A stretch of DNA of 64,000 bases from Nocardia higoensis NBRC 100133. Lineage in GTDB: Bacteria; Actinomycetota; Actinomycetes; Mycobacteriales; Mycobacteriaceae. The translations under genes and the position numbers were made by a program. The first letter of the stretch is position 1. Each line of letters starts with the position of its first letter. The stretch covers positions 1 through 64,000 of the forward strand of contig NZ_BAGA01000004.1 in NCBI RefSeq assembly GCF_000308595.1, in the 5' to 3' direction. The notes beneath the pieces are model-generated. The model did no database searches and had not been told where the DNA came from. It saw only the letters and a program-made list of their open reading frames with translations. Below, piece by piece: positions 25,903 through 36,073 of this stretch.

Positions 25903-27582
25903 TCACCGGAGGAATCCGATGGCGGTGTAGTCGTAGGACGCCAGGCCGGGGGAGCCGAAGTTGGCCAGATCGGCGCGCACGCCGTAGCTGCCGTCCCACT
26001 GGTACAGCGGCAGGGAATGGCCTTCGGCGAACACCGCGTGGTCGACCTCGTTGGCCAGCTCGATCGCCCGCTGCGGATCGAGCTCGGACAGGGTGGCCTC
26101 GATCAGCTCGTTGAGCTCCGGCGATCCGATCCGCCCGAAATTGTTCTGCGTGTTGGGCGGGTAGAACCCGTAGGTCTGCGGGACGCTGCTGAGCGGGAAG
26201 GCGTCGCCCTGGTAGATGAACTGGGCGGCGTCGAAATCGCCGGGCTGGATGACATCGGTGAAGAAGCCGGCGCCGGGCCTGGTGTCGATCTGCAGGCGTA
26301 CGCCGATCCGCGCCAGGTCGTTCTGGATGATCCCCGCGATCTGCACCCAGGTCGGGTCGTCGTACATCACGTCGCGGATCACCAGTTCGCGCCCGTCCTT
26401 GACCCGCACATCGCCCCGGCGCAGCCAGCCGAGTTCGTCGAGTTCGCGTTCGGCGGCCGCCGGATCGAAGGCGGGGGCGTTGTCCCGGTAGCCCTCCTGG
26501 CCCTGCAGGTAGATGTGATTGTTCAGCGGCGTCGGTGATTCCACCAGCCCGTTCTGCAGCGCCGAGGCGATGGCCTGCCGGTCGATCGCCTTGCCGATCG
26601 CCACCCGCACGCCCGGATCGGCCAGGATGGACCCGGGCGCGCCGTTGAAGGTGATGTGCCGCCAGCGGTTCCCCGGCGCGCGCCGTACCTCGAGGCCGGG
26701 GGTGTCGCGCACGAGCAGCACCTCGTCGACGCTGTTGAGCTGCGAGACGTCCAATTCGTCGTTCTGCAGGGCGGATACGCGCGCGACGCTGTCGAGCACG
26801 CTGAAGGTGATGGTGTCCAGCTTGGGCGTCTCGCCCCACCACAGCGGGTTGCGCTCGAGCACGATGCGGCCCTGGGCACGGTCGGTGGACTGGATGCGGA
26901 ACGGGCCCGCGGTCGGCCCCATGGCGTCGGTCAGGCTGTCGTTGAATGCCTCCGGGTCGGCGGTCACCGACTTCGGATACAGCATCGCGTTGCCCGCGAA
27001 CTGGCCGCGCCACTCGGCGTAGGGGCGTTCGAAGGTGATCACCGCCTGGCGGTCGTCGACGCCGCGCTCTACCCGGGCGACCCGGTCGAAGCCGTTGGTC
27101 ATGGCGATCTGGAAGCGCGGATCACGCCCGCTCAGCGCGTTCGCCTGGGAGGCGATGTCCTCCCAGGTCACCGGGCGGCCGTCGGACCACACCGCCTTCG
27201 GCTCGATCGTGTAGGTGACCTGCTGGGGCTCGGTGTTCGTCAGCGCGACATCGGTGAAGAAGTCGTGATCGACGCTGAGTCGGCCCGCCGCGTCGGAGAC
27301 GAACGAACGCGGCAACATCGCGTGGGTGATCGAGGCGATATCGCCCTCGTTGCCGTCGATCGAGAGGGTGTTCCAGTTCGCCGGGAAGGAGCTCACCGAC
27401 AGCCGCAGATTGCCGCCCTCGGCGACCCGGTCACGCTCGACCGGATTGATGTCGCTGGTGCTGCCGATGGCGTCGGACAGCCCTGTCGCGGAACGGTCGT
27501 CCGCCGAACAGCCCGCCAGCAGCGCGGCCAGCAGTGCGCCCGCGCTCAGCCCGGCCAGCAGTCGCGATGTGCGGATGCCCAT
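25903..27582 (-). CDS. Peptide ABC transporter substrate-binding lipoprotein (copy 2)
   Basis: The 559-residue paralogue of the neighbouring lipoprotein has lipobox LLAGCSAD. It has the same order of blocks: GNLRLSVSSFPANWNTL, WSDGRPVTWEDIASQANALSG, GPFRIQSTDRAQGRIVLERNP, IGKAIDRQAIA and EGHSLPLYQWDGS. ATG 27582 is preceded by AGGAGGTAGATC, a strong ribosome site embedded in the end of the ATPase gene, so translation follows closely from the transporter components. Two receptors for one transporter would widen the range of substrates. Confidence 0.9.
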   Translation of the reverse strand: MGIRTSRLLAGLSAGALLAALLAGCSADDRSATGLSDAIGSTSDINPVERDRVAEGGNLRLSVSSFPANWNTLSIDGNEGDIASITHAMLPRSFVSDAAGRLSVDHDFFTDVALTNTEPQQVTYTIEPKAVWSDGRPVTWEDIASQANALSGRDPRFQIAMTNGFDRVARVERGVDDRQAVITFERPYAEWRGQFAGNAMLYPKSVTADPEAFNDSLTDAMGPTAGPFRIQSTDRAQGRIVLERNPLWWGETPKLDTITFSVLDSVARVSALQNDELDVSQLNSVDEVLLVRDTPGLEVRRAPGNRWRHITFNGAPGSILADPGVRVAIGKAIDRQAIASALQNGLVESPTPLNNHIYLQGQEGYRDNAPAFDPAAAERELDELGWLRRGDVRVKDGRELVIRDVMYDDPTWVQIAGIIQNDLARIGVRLQIDTRPGAGFFTDVIQPGDFDAAQFIYQGDAFPLSSVPQTYGFYPPNTQNNFGRIGSPELNELIEATLSELDPQRAIELANEVDHAVFAEGHSLPLYQWDGSYGVRADLANFGSPGLASYDYTAIGFLR

Positions 27583-27592
27583 GATCTACCTC

Positions 27593-29596
27593 CTATCGCG
27601 ACAGCGCCGGTGTCGGCACCGCGTCGATCAGCGCCCGCGTGTACGGATGCCTCGGGTCGCCGAGCACCTGTTCGGCGGGCCCGGATTCCACGATCTTGCC
27701 CCGGTGCATGACCGCGATCTCGTGGGCGAGATTGCGCACCACCGATAGATCGTGCGAGACGAACAGATACGACAGCCCGCGATCGGCCTGCAACTGCCGC
27801 AACAGGTTCAGCACGCCCGCCTGGATGGACACGTCCAGCGAGGACACCGGCTCGTCGAGCACCAGCAGTTCCGGGTCCAGCGCCAGCGCCCTGGCGATGC
27901 TGATGCGCTGCTTCTGCCCGCCGGAGAAGTCCGCCGGATACCGATCGGCGTGCTCGGGACGCAGGCCCACCAGCTCGAGCAGTTCCGGTACCCGCCGGGC
28001 GATCTCCGCCCGCGGACGCCCGTCGATGCGCAACGGCTGGGCCAGCACGTCCGAGATGGGCAAGCGGGGGTCCAGCGCCGCGGTCGGATCCTGGAAGACG
28101 ATCTGCATCTTGCGCCGCAGCTGCCGCTTCTGGGCTTTGGTCAACGTGGCGACGTCGTGGCCGAGCACCTCGATGCGTCCCCGCTCCGGCGGCTCGAGAT
28201 CCAGGATCTGGGTCAGCGTGGTCGATTTGCCCGACCCGGACTCGCCGACCAGCGCCAGCGTGCGGCCCGCGTGCACCTCGAAATCGATGCCGTCGACCGC
28301 GCGCACCTCGCCGGTCCGCCGTCGCAGGATCACCCCCGAGGTGAGCGGATAGGTCTTGGCCAGATCGGTTACCCGCAGGACCACCGTCGGATCCGAGGCG
28401 GCGTCGCCGGACGGGCTCGCCGTGCCGGGCACGGCATCCGAGGTGTGGGTGGCGTCGGGCTGCCCGACCGCCGAGGTCGGGGTGGCGACGGAGGCGGCAG
28501 TGGCCTCGTGGTCGGAGTTCCCGGCCGGTGCGCTCGCGGTGCCGGTCCCGTCCAGGTCGCGGCGGTAGGCGGCGAACAGGTCGTCGGCGCTCAGATCACC
28601 GGTCCGGATGCAGGCGGCGAGGCCACGTTCGCCGGTCGGGGTCAGCACCGGATCGATCGTGCGGCACTCGTCGATCGAGACGGGGCAACGCGGGGCGAAG
28701 GCGCATCCGGGCGGCAGAGCCTGCATGGCGGGCGGTGCGCCGGCGATCGGGATCAGCGGGCTGCGCATCGGGCCGTCCATCCGGGGAATCGAACCCAGCA
28801 GGCCAACGGTGTAGGGCATGCGCGGCTCGGCGAACAAGTCGGCGGCGGGCGCGGTCTCCACCACGCGCCCGGCGTACATGACCGCCACCCGGTCGGCCAG
28901 GGTCGCGGCGATGCCCATGTCGTGGGTGATCATGACGACGCCCGCGCCGGTGATGTCGCGTGCGGTGCGCAGCAGATCGAGGATCTGTTTCTGCACGGTC
29001 ACGTCCAGGGCGGTGGTCGGCTCGTCGCACAGGATCAGCGCGGGATCGTTGGCGATGGCCATGGCGATCACCACCCGCTGGCGCATGCCGCCGGAGAATT
29101 CGTGCGGGAAGGCCCGCGCGCGCACCGCCGCGTCCGGGATGCCCACCAGATCCAGCAACTCCACCGCGCGCGCCGCGGCCTGCCTGCGGGTCGTCCGGCC
29201 GTGTGCCAGCAGCGCCTCGGCCACCTGATCGCCCACCCGGTACACCGGGGTGAGCGCCGAGAGCGGGTCCTGGAAGACCATGCTGATCGAGCGCCCGCGC
29301 AACTTCGACATCGGCCGGTCACCCAGGCCGATCAGCTCGCGCCCGCGCAGCCGGATGGAACCGCTCACCCTGGCCTGGTCGGGCAGCAGGCCGATCATCG
29401 CCAGCGCCGACACCGACTTGCCCGAGCCGGACTCGCCGACGACGGCGAGCACCTCGCCTTCCGCGACGGTCAGGTTCACCCCGCGCACCGCCTCGATGCG
29501 GCCTTCCTCGCTCGGAAAGGAGACCCGCAGATCCACGATCTCCAGCAAGCCGGCGCCCGCCTCGCCTGCCCGGCGGGGACTGTCCGTGTCGCTCAT
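27593..29596 (-). CDS. Fused dual ATP-binding subunit of peptide ABC transporter (DppD-DppF type)
   Basis: The 667-residue protein contains two complete ABC ATPases. The first (about 18-265) has [17 protein letters not shown] and [13 protein letters not shown]. Its C-terminal oligopeptide-type extension carries [17 protein letters not shown], a cysteine motif common in DppD/OppD. A Ser/Ala/Thr-rich linker (about 340-400) joins the second ATPase (about 405-650), with [17 protein letters not shown] and [13 protein letters not shown]. One polypeptide therefore replaces the usual heterodimer. Its ATG overlaps the permease stop (ATGA). Confidence 0.93.
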   Translation of the reverse strand: MSDTDSPRRAGEAGAGLLEIVDLRVSFPSEEGRIEAVRGVNLTVAEGEVLAVVGESGSGKSVSALAMIGLLPDQARVSGSIRLRGRELIGLGDRPMSKLRGRSISMVFQDPLSALTPVYRVGDQVAEALLAHGRTTRRQAAARAVELLDLVGIPDAAVRARAFPHEFSGGMRQRVVIAMAIANDPALILCDEPTTALDVTVQKQILDLLRTARDITGAGVVMITHDMGIAATLADRVAVMYAGRVVETAPAADLFAEPRMPYTVGLLGSIPRMDGPMRSPLIPIAGAPPAMQALPPGCAFAPRCPVSIDECRTIDPVLTPTGERGLAACIRTGDLSADDLFAAYRRDLDGTGTASAPAGNSDHEATAASVATPTSAVGQPDATHTSDAVPGTASPSGDAASDPTVVLRVTDLAKTYPLTSGVILRRRTGEVRAVDGIDFEVHAGRTLALVGESGSGKSTTLTQILDLEPPERGRIEVLGHDVATLTKAQKRQLRRKMQIVFQDPTAALDPRLPISDVLAQPLRIDGRPRAEIARRVPELLELVGLRPEHADRYPADFSGGQKQRISIARALALDPELLVLDEPVSSLDVSIQAGVLNLLRQLQADRGLSYLFVSHDLSVVRNLAHEIAVMHRGKIVESGPAEQVLGDPRHPYTRALIDAVPTPALSR

Positions 29597-30510
29597 GCCT
29601 TCGCCCGCTTCCGTTTCCGCGCACCCCTGGCACTCGGATCGAACGCGTCGCGCAGCCCGTCGCCGACCAGGTTCGCGCACAACACCACCGTGACCAGGAA
29701 CCCGCCGGAGAACAGGAACAACCAGGGATAGGTCAGCGCCGAGGCGGTGCCGTCGCGGATCAGCGTGCCCAGAGACACGTCCGGCGGCTGCACGCCGAAA
29801 CCGAGGAAGCTCAAACCGGTTTCGGCCATGATCGCCGCGCCGACCGCGAGAGTGGTGTCGATGATGAGGATCGAGGCGATGTTGGGCACGATGTGGGTGA
29901 GGATCACCGTGTGGGTCGGCGCGCCCATATACCGCGCCGCGCGGACGAATTCACGCTCGCGCAGGCTCATCGTCAACCCGCGCACGATGCGCGCGCTGAT
30001 CATCCAGCCGAACACGCTGAGCAGCACCACCAGCAGCGCGATCCCGCCGCCGCCCTTCACCTTGGGCGCGAACAGCATGATGATGATCGTGGACGGCACC
30101 ACGAGCAGCAGATCGACCAGCCACATGATGGCCCGATCGGGCCATCCGCCGAGCAACCCGGCCACCGATCCGGCGAGCGCGGCCAGCGCGGTGCTGAACA
30201 CCGCCACGCAGAACCCGATGATCAGCGATTTCTGAGCCCCGCGCAGGGTCTGGGCCAGCACATCGTGGCCGATCGGGTCGGTGCCGAACCAGTGCCGCGG
30301 GCTCGGCGGCTGCCGCAGCGCGGTGCGGTCCTGATACAGGTAGTCGTAGGGCAGGAAGTGCGGCAGCACGAAACTGGCCAGCACCAGCAGGATCAGCACC
30401 ACCGCCGCCACCACGGCCGGCTTGTTGCGCAGGAACCGCCGCCGCACCAGCGCCCGCCTGCCGGTGGCCGCCCGCGGGGCTCCGGCGACGATGATCTCGG
30501 CTTCGGTCAT
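29593..30510 (-). CDS. Peptide ABC transporter permease (DppC type)
   Basis: The 305-residue inner-membrane permease has an N-terminal OppC-type helix ([20 protein letters not shown], about 30-50) and about five further helices. [27 protein letters not shown] is typical of DppC subunits. The EAA-like ATPase contact loop is about residues 190-220 ([29 protein letters not shown]). It forms the channel with the upstream DppB-type subunit, whose gene ends 44 bp before this start. Confidence 0.93.
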   Translation of the reverse strand: MTEAEIIVAGAPRAATGRRALVRRRFLRNKPAVVAAVVLILLVLASFVLPHFLPYDYLYQDRTALRQPPSPRHWFGTDPIGHDVLAQTLRGAQKSLIIGFCVAVFSTALAALAGSVAGLLGGWPDRAIMWLVDLLLVVPSTIIIMLFAPKVKGGGGIALLVVLLSVFGWMISARIVRGLTMSLREREFVRAARYMGAPTHTVILTHIVPNIASILIIDTTLAVGAAIMAETGLSFLGFGVQPPDVSLGTLIRDGTASALTYPWLFLFSGGFLVTVVLCANLVGDGLRDAFDPSARGARKRKRAKA

Positions 30511-30553
30511 GTCCGCCCGCCCCTCGCCTCGCGCTGTCCGTGCGATCCGGCCG

Positions 30554-31531
30554 TCATCCGACCCGCACCCGCGGGTCGAGCACGGCGTAGACGATGTCGG
30601 ACAGCAGTCCCGACACCAGCACCACCACGCCGGTGAACACCGTCACCGTCACCACCACGTAGATGTCCTGGGCGTTGACCGAGTCCACCAGCCATTCGCC
30701 GACCCCGTGCCAGCCGAAGATCTTCTCGGTGAAGGTGGCCCCGGTGATCAGGCCGCCCAGGCTGTAGGCGAACAGTGTCGCCATCGGGATCAGCGCCGTG
30801 CGCAGGCCGTGCTTGTACAGCGCGCGCTGTCTGGTCAGCCCCTTGGCCCGCGCGGTGCGGATGAAATCGCTCTGCAGCACATCGAGCATGGCGTTGCGCT
30901 GATATCGGCTGTAGCCGGCCATCGCGCCGAGCGCCAGCGCCAGTGTGGGCAGCACCAGGTGCTGGAGCCGGTCGAGCAACTGCGGCCACAACCCGTCGAT
31001 CCGATGCGCCGAGGTCTCGCCGGTGTAGAGGAAGATGCGCTGCCCGGTCATCGAGTTGATCTCCAGCGCACCGTATTTCAGCAGTGTGGCGAGCAGGAAG
31101 ATCGGCGTGCTGAGCAGCACCAGCGAGACGATCGTGGTGAAGTAGTCGCTGAATTTGTACTGGCGGATCGCACCGGCCGCGCCGATCAGCACGCCGAGCA
31201 CCGTGCCCAGCACCGAGCCGACGAGCAGCAGTCGCAGACTCACCCCGACCCGCCTGCCCAGTTCCTCGCTCACCGGCTGCCCGGCCAGCGTGGTGCCGAA
31301 ATCGCCGTGCACCGCGCCGCTGACCCAGGTGAGATAGCGCTGCGGGATCGGCTCGTCGAGATGCAGTTCGGCGGCCTTCGCGTCGATCACCGACTGCGGC
31401 GGGCGCGGATTGCGCTGTTCGAGGCTGTCCAGCGGCCGGAAGGTCAGACCGGCGACGGCGAAGGTCAGGAACGAGGCCAGCAGCAGCAACACCACATAGT
31501 TCGCGGCGCGTCGCAGCAGGAAGCCGATCAT
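30554..31531 (-). CDS. Peptide ABC transporter permease (DppB type)
   Basis: The 325-residue permease starts MIGFLLRRAANYVVLLLLASFLTF, the usual DppB first helix, and has about six helices. LDEPIPQRYLTWVSGAVHGDFGTTLAGQPVSEEL is the conserved periplasmic block, and FIRTARAKGLTRQRALYKHGLRTALIPMATLF is the EAA loop. It is the first gene of a six-gene operon ending at 23515. The ATG at 31531 follows GAAGGA. A candidate -10 lies 46-51 bp upstream. Confidence 0.93.
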   Translation of the reverse strand: MIGFLLRRAANYVVLLLLASFLTFAVAGLTFRPLDSLEQRNPRPPQSVIDAKAAELHLDEPIPQRYLTWVSGAVHGDFGTTLAGQPVSEELGRRVGVSLRLLLVGSVLGTVLGVLIGAAGAIRQYKFSDYFTTIVSLVLLSTPIFLLATLLKYGALEINSMTGQRIFLYTGETSAHRIDGLWPQLLDRLQHLVLPTLALALGAMAGYSRYQRNAMLDVLQSDFIRTARAKGLTRQRALYKHGLRTALIPMATLFAYSLGGLITGATFTEKIFGWHGVGEWLVDSVNAQDIYVVVTVTVFTGVVVLVSGLLSDIVYAVLDPRVRVG

Positions 31532-31576
31532 CAGGTCTGGTCCTTCGCCGGGCTGGCATACGGGTCTCGGACCCTG

Positions 31577-31582
31577 ATCATA
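31577..31582 (-). promoter_or_regulatory. Candidate -10 element of the peptide transporter operon
   Basis: The minus strand reads TATGAT, five of six matches to the -10 consensus, 46 bp upstream of the DppB-type start codon. No good -35 is visible. GGGTC-TCG-GACCC (31562-31574) is a small dyad just downstream of it and could be an operator. Confidence 0.4.
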
Positions 31583-31685
31583 GGGACGAGCGTCGATGCG
31601 CGTGCGGCACCGGCGCGGGACGGGCATGTCCGCCGCCCGGCCGCTTCGCCACCGTTGCGAGCCGCTTTTCCGGCAGGATGGACAG

Positions 31686-32516
31686 GTGACGCGCTTGCAC
31701 CTGCCCCCGCCGAAGATGGTCGCCACCGACGTCGACGGCACCTTGATCGACCACGACGAACGGGTCAGCGACCGCACCAAGGCGGTCGTGACCGCGCTCG
31801 TCGCCGACGGTGTGCCGTTCGTGCTGGCCACCGGCAGGCCGCCGCGCTGGGTCGATCCGGTCGTCGACGGCCTCGACCACGCGCCGCTGTGCGTCTGCGC
31901 CAACGGCGCGGTGATCTACGACAGCGCCACCGACCGGATCCTGGGCGCGTACACCCTGGGCGTGGAAACCCTGGTCGAGATCGCCGAGATCGCCGAACGC
32001 GTATTGCCCGGCTGCGGGCTGGCCGCCGAACGGGTCGGCGCCTCGGCCCACGACGCCGCGACCCCGCAGTTCGTGAGCGCGCCGGAATACGAGCATGCCT
32101 GGCTGAACCCGGACGACACCGAGGTCGCGCGGCACGAGGTGGTCGCCGCGCCCGCCGTCAAACTGCTCATCCGGATGCGCGGCGCCGACAGCGGCCAGAT
32201 GCGCGCGGCACTGGTGCCCTATATCGGCGACCAGGCCGACATCACCTACTCCACCGACCACGGCCTCATCGAACTGTCCGCCCCGGGCATCACCAAGGCC
32301 TCCGGGCTGGTCACCGTGGCCCAGCGGCTGGGCATCGACCAGGACCGGGTCATCGCCTTCGGCGACATGCCCAACGACATCCCGATGCTGGAACTGGCCG
32401 GGCACGGGGTGGCGATGGCGAACGGGCACGCCGACGCGATCGCCGCCGCCGACGAGGTCACCGCCACCAATGTGGAGAACGGCGTCGCGCGGGTGCTCGA
32501 GCGCTGGTGGAAGTAG
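31686..32516 (+). CDS. HAD-superfamily hydrolase, Cof type
   Basis: The 276-residue phosphatase begins with the motif I block VATDVDGTLI, holding the nucleophile and general-acid aspartates. FVLATGRPPRW is motif II, a lysine in AVKLLIRM is near motif III, and VIAFGDMPNDIPMLELAG is motif IV, with paired acidic Mg-binding residues. The cap is the C2B type of Cof-like phosphatases, which usually act on sugar phosphates or flavin-type substrates. GTG 31686 is chosen with AGGA upstream; ATG 31716 would delete the N-terminal ten residues. It is divergent from the peptide transporter operon. Confidence 0.85.
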   Translation: MTRLHLPPPKMVATDVDGTLIDHDERVSDRTKAVVTALVADGVPFVLATGRPPRWVDPVVDGLDHAPLCVCANGAVIYDSATDRILGAYTLGVETLVEIAEIAERVLPGCGLAAERVGASAHDAATPQFVSAPEYEHAWLNPDDTEVARHEVVAAPAVKLLIRMRGADSGQMRAALVPYIGDQADITYSTDHGLIELSAPGITKASGLVTVAQRLGIDQDRVIAFGDMPNDIPMLELAGHGVAMANGHADAIAAADEVTATNVENGVARVLERWWK

Positions 32517-32652
32517 GCCGCCTGTTCGTCCGAGCCCCGGCGCAGATCCGGTGCTTGCGCGATCCAGCTGTGGCGCAGCAGTTTTCGAGTTCCTCTGGTA
32601 ACGTCCCGCGGTTCCGCCGCGCTCGGGTCGGTGGGGCGGAAGCGAGGACGGG

Positions 32653-33921
32653 ATGGGGATCGGAAGCTGGTTCGGCAGGGGCGGGAGCGAGGCGGCGCGG
32701 CGCGACTTCGGGCTGTTGGTCCTGTCCGTCGTGCGGGCTCAGCCCGGCGTCGCCGGGGCGGAATTCGACGATCGGGAGTTCGTGATCCACTACGGCACCC
32801 CGGAAGGGATGTCGTTCCGGATGGGGCTGACCACGCCCTACCGGCGTTGTCGCGGTGAGACCGGACCCGCCGCCCACGCCATGCTCGAGTCCTATGTGCG
32901 CGGGATCGTCGAGGGGACGGCCGCCGCGATGCGCCGGGATTCCTGGGAAGTCGCGGCCCCGCGGCTGCGTCCGGTGCTGCGGCAGGCGGGCGAGCTCGCG
33001 TCCCGGATCCAGGGCCTGCGACTGGCCGAGAACACCCTGTGGCGACCGGTGGCGCCGGGCATGATGGAACGCGTGGTCGTCGACACACCGACCTCCATGG
33101 CCGCGGTGACACCCCATGATCTGGTGACCTGGGGCGTCGACGCGGAGACGGTGTTCGCCACCGCCCGTGCCAATCTCCAGGGCCTTGGTGCCGCGGTCGT
33201 CGACGCGTTCGGGCGTTCCGGCGAGCCGATCATGTTCCTGCCCGACGAGGACGGCGAGCTCTACGCGGGTGCGCTGCCGCTGGTGCCCGGCTGGCTGGGC
33301 GCGCTGCGCGAGCGATACGGCTGCGAGTTCATCGCGTGCGTTCCGGGCAACACCGGGGTCGCGATCGGTGCGGTCACCTCGCCGCAGGTCGTCGCCGAGC
33401 TGGTCGAGTTGGTGCGGGAGGTCTACGAGGAAGCCGTACGGCCGGTCTCACCGGTGCCCTACATCACCGATCGGCACGGCAGGCTGATTCCGTTCCGGGT
33501 GCCGCCCGATCACCCGGCCTGGCCGGGGATCCGCTCGGCGGAATCGACCCTGGCTGCCTCGGTGTACAACGACCAGTACGAGGGATTGCGTGCCGACCTC
33601 GAGGCCGAGATCACCGATCTGCTGCCCGGGCAGCTGATGCACGCGCGTGGCCGGGACGGCGTGGAGTTCACCGTGACCACCTGGGTCGACACCGTGCCCA
33701 CTCTGCTGCCGCGCGCCGACCGCGTGCTGCTGACCTCGATGGAGTCCGGCTCGGCGGTGGAGGTCGCATGGCCGGACCTGGCACGCGAGCTGGCGCTGCG
33801 GCCGGTGCCGGGGCTGTTTCCGGAGCGCTATCGGGTGGAGTTCCTGCCCGACGCGGCGACCACGGCACGGCTGGCGGCCGCGTTCTCGCCGTCGCCCGAC
33901 CTGTCGGGACTACGCGGCTAG
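32653..33921 (+). CDS. Large hypothetical protein
   Basis: The 422-residue soluble protein starts MGIGSWFGRGG. I do not recognise a family with confidence. The central part (MERVVVDTPTSMAAVTPHDLVTWG to FIACVPGNTGVAIGAVTSP) resembles DUF1444-type proteins, in which two similar alpha/beta segments follow each other, but this is weak. The C-terminal 80 residues contain TVPTLLPRADRVLLTS and a hydrophobic finish. The start is supported by AGCGAGGACGGG upstream. Its TAG stop shares the CTAG palindrome with the stop of the convergent amidase gene. Confidence 0.65.
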   Translation: MGIGSWFGRGGSEAARRDFGLLVLSVVRAQPGVAGAEFDDREFVIHYGTPEGMSFRMGLTTPYRRCRGETGPAAHAMLESYVRGIVEGTAAAMRRDSWEVAAPRLRPVLRQAGELASRIQGLRLAENTLWRPVAPGMMERVVVDTPTSMAAVTPHDLVTWGVDAETVFATARANLQGLGAAVVDAFGRSGEPIMFLPDEDGELYAGALPLVPGWLGALRERYGCEFIACVPGNTGVAIGAVTSPQVVAELVELVREVYEEAVRPVSPVPYITDRHGRLIPFRVPPDHPAWPGIRSAESTLAASVYNDQYEGLRADLEAEITDLLPGQLMHARGRDGVEFTVTTWVDTVPTLLPRADRVLLTSMESGSAVEVAWPDLARELALRPVPGLFPERYRVEFLPDAATTARLAAAFSPSPDLSGLRG

Positions 33922-35984
33922 GCGGGTGCCGGGACCGGCTCCGGCGCGATCCCTTCCGCCGCGGGAGCGCCTTCGGAATCGGGCGCCGGGACCGCTTCCC
34001 CGGGGGCGATGCCCTCCGGGGCGGGGGCCGGTTCGCCCGGGGCGGGAGGTGTCGCCGGGGCGGGTCCGGCCCCGGGAGCGGGTGCGCCGTCGGGACCCGC
34101 GATCGGGTGGCGGCTCATCTCTTCCTGGTAGGTGTCGTTGTAGGTCTTCCAGACCGTGGTGACGATGCCGGTCAGGTGGTTGAGGATGAGCGAGCCGTTC
34201 TGGAAGTCCGAGCGCAGGCCGTCGGGCACGGGGTAGGGGCTGGTCAGCGGCAGGCCGAGGATGCCGGAGTCGGCGCCGAGGGCGAGGAAGCGTTCGAGGA
34301 TCTCGCCGACCACCTCGACGGCATTGCCGTCGGGGGCGGTGTAGACGTAGCCGTTGACGAACTTCGCGTACTGCTGGCCCTGGGCGGCGGGCAGTGGTTC
34401 GGAGGTGGCCTCGCCGAGCGGGCCCTCCGGACCGCCGGTGGCGGCATAGTGCTTGGCGATCAGGTTGTCGTTGACCATGTTCAGCAGTCGCGCGGTGAGC
34501 TGGGCGAGCGCGGCGAGATCGGATCCGGCGCGCTTGGGCGTGTCGGATCCGGGAGTGCCCGCGGCGATATCGCGGATGCGGTCCATCATCGAGTAGGCGG
34601 AGTCGCCGGGGCAGGTGGTGTAGCCGACGTCGCGGTGTGCGAAGACGATCGGCAGGTCCACCTCTTCGCCCTGCGCGTACGGGGTGTACTGGGTGCCCTC
34701 CGACCACATGGTGGTGTAGCCCTTGGGATCGAGACCGGCGATCCTGGTGCGCCAGCCGATGAACGAGCCGATCGCCTGGATGGCGGCCTCCGTGGGCGGC
34801 ACCGACTCGTGATTGCCCATCAGCGCCACGCCCGAAGTGTTCTCGTTGAACCCACCGGCGTGCGCGCCCTGCACCGGACGGTCGAGCCCGCCGCGCCTGC
34901 CCTCGAAGATCTGGCCGTACTTGTCGACCAACGCGTTGTAGCCGATGTCGCACCAGCCGAGGGTCTGCGAGTGGTAGGTGTAGATGGCGCGGACGATGCC
35001 CGCCGACTCGGCGCGGGTGTAGTCGTTGCGACCCGCCGTGTGGTGCACCGTGACGCCGCCGAGGCCGTCGTCGTAGGTGGGTTCCTGGCAGTTGATGGAT
35101 TCGTCGGCGCCCCACTGGCTCCGGGTGATCACATTGGGCCCGCCGTTGGGCAGGGGAGCGGCGACCTCGTGCAGCGTGCCGTCGAGCGCGCCGCGGCCCG
35201 GATCGATGAGCACCGCGGTGAGATCGTCGATGGCCTGCGCCGGATCGAACTCCGGGTGCGCGATCGGCGCGACGGGCTCGGATTGTGCTGCCCCACTTGG
35301 TGTTTGCGGATCCGTTGCGGCTAGTTTGCGGCTGACCAGGATCTGCACCGCGGTGGTGTCGCCGACGTAGATCGGCTCGGTTCCGCTGGTGGCGCTCGTC
35401 GGATCGGCGTCGCTGCGCCCGGAGTCCACCGGCTGGGCCGGGTACCACTCGCCCCAGCTGCCGTCGGCCTCGCGCGCGCGGACCATCGCGGCGGTGCCGG
35501 ACAGGTCGGGGGCGGTGAGCGCGACCATGCTGAACGGGGTGTCCCTGGACAGCTCCTTGACCTGTGCGCCGAGCTGGTCGAGCAGCTCCCGCGGCAACAC
35601 GCCGGGGGCCAGGGCGGGGGAGTCGGGGGTGATGCCCTCGGGGAGTCCGGCGGGGGCGGCGATCGCGGCGGGCGCCCCCGCGGGAGCCAGGGCTCCGGGT
35701 GGGGTAACAGGCAGGTCCGAGGCGGGTAGTGGTAGCGCGCGTAGGTCCGACAGGCGTAGGTCGGGCAGGTCGAGCCCGCTCAGTTCGCGCAGCGGCAGGG
35801 TGACGTCGGGAGCCTGGTTCAGGACCACCTGGGCGAGCTGTGCGGGTACGGCGGCCGTGCCCGAATCGTTGGTCGAGCGGACCTCCGCCGAGTCGATCGT
35901 CGTCAGCGCTGCCAGTGGGGCGGCGACCGCCAGGGTGGTCACCATCGGTAGCACGAAAGAACGTTTCGGCTTGGGGTACGGCAC
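33918..35984 (-). CDS. Secreted N-acetylmuramoyl-L-alanine amidase with LGFP-like repeat
   Basis: The 688-residue exported protein has a signal segment FVLPMVTTLAVAAPLAALTTI. A long Pro/Ala-rich region follows, then an amidase-2/PGRP domain (about 285-470) with VHHTAGRNDYT (zinc His), FAHRDVGYTTCPGDSAY (His and Cys zinc-site region) and an AHAGGFNENTSGVALMGNHE block. It should cleave the amide between muramic acid and L-alanine. C-terminal segments such as ADSGILGLPLTSPYPVPDGLRSDFQNGSLI match the LGFP wall-binding repeat. The tail is Pro/Ala/Glu-rich. It corresponds to Rv3811. GTG 35984 follows GGGAGA. Confidence 0.88.
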   Translation of the reverse strand: MPYPKPKRSFVLPMVTTLAVAAPLAALTTIDSAEVRSTNDSGTAAVPAQLAQVVLNQAPDVTLPLRELSGLDLPDLRLSDLRALPLPASDLPVTPPGALAPAGAPAAIAAPAGLPEGITPDSPALAPGVLPRELLDQLGAQVKELSRDTPFSMVALTAPDLSGTAAMVRAREADGSWGEWYPAQPVDSGRSDADPTSATSGTEPIYVGDTTAVQILVSRKLAATDPQTPSGAAQSEPVAPIAHPEFDPAQAIDDLTAVLIDPGRGALDGTLHEVAAPLPNGGPNVITRSQWGADESINCQEPTYDDGLGGVTVHHTAGRNDYTRAESAGIVRAIYTYHSQTLGWCDIGYNALVDKYGQIFEGRRGGLDRPVQGAHAGGFNENTSGVALMGNHESVPPTEAAIQAIGSFIGWRTRIAGLDPKGYTTMWSEGTQYTPYAQGEEVDLPIVFAHRDVGYTTCPGDSAYSMMDRIRDIAAGTPGSDTPKRAGSDLAALAQLTARLLNMVNDNLIAKHYAATGGPEGPLGEATSEPLPAAQGQQYAKFVNGYVYTAPDGNAVEVVGEILERFLALGADSGILGLPLTSPYPVPDGLRSDFQNGSLILNHLTGIVTTVWKTYNDTYQEEMSRHPIAGPDGAPAPGAGPAPATPPAPGEPAPAPEGIAPGEAVPAPDSEGAPAAEGIAPEPVPAPA

Positions 35985-36073
35985 AGGTCTCTCCCATCGG
36001 ATCGAACAGTGATCAGGCCGCTGGATCGGGGTTGTGTCCGGAAAGAACAGCCATCACACTGGTTCACATTCAC

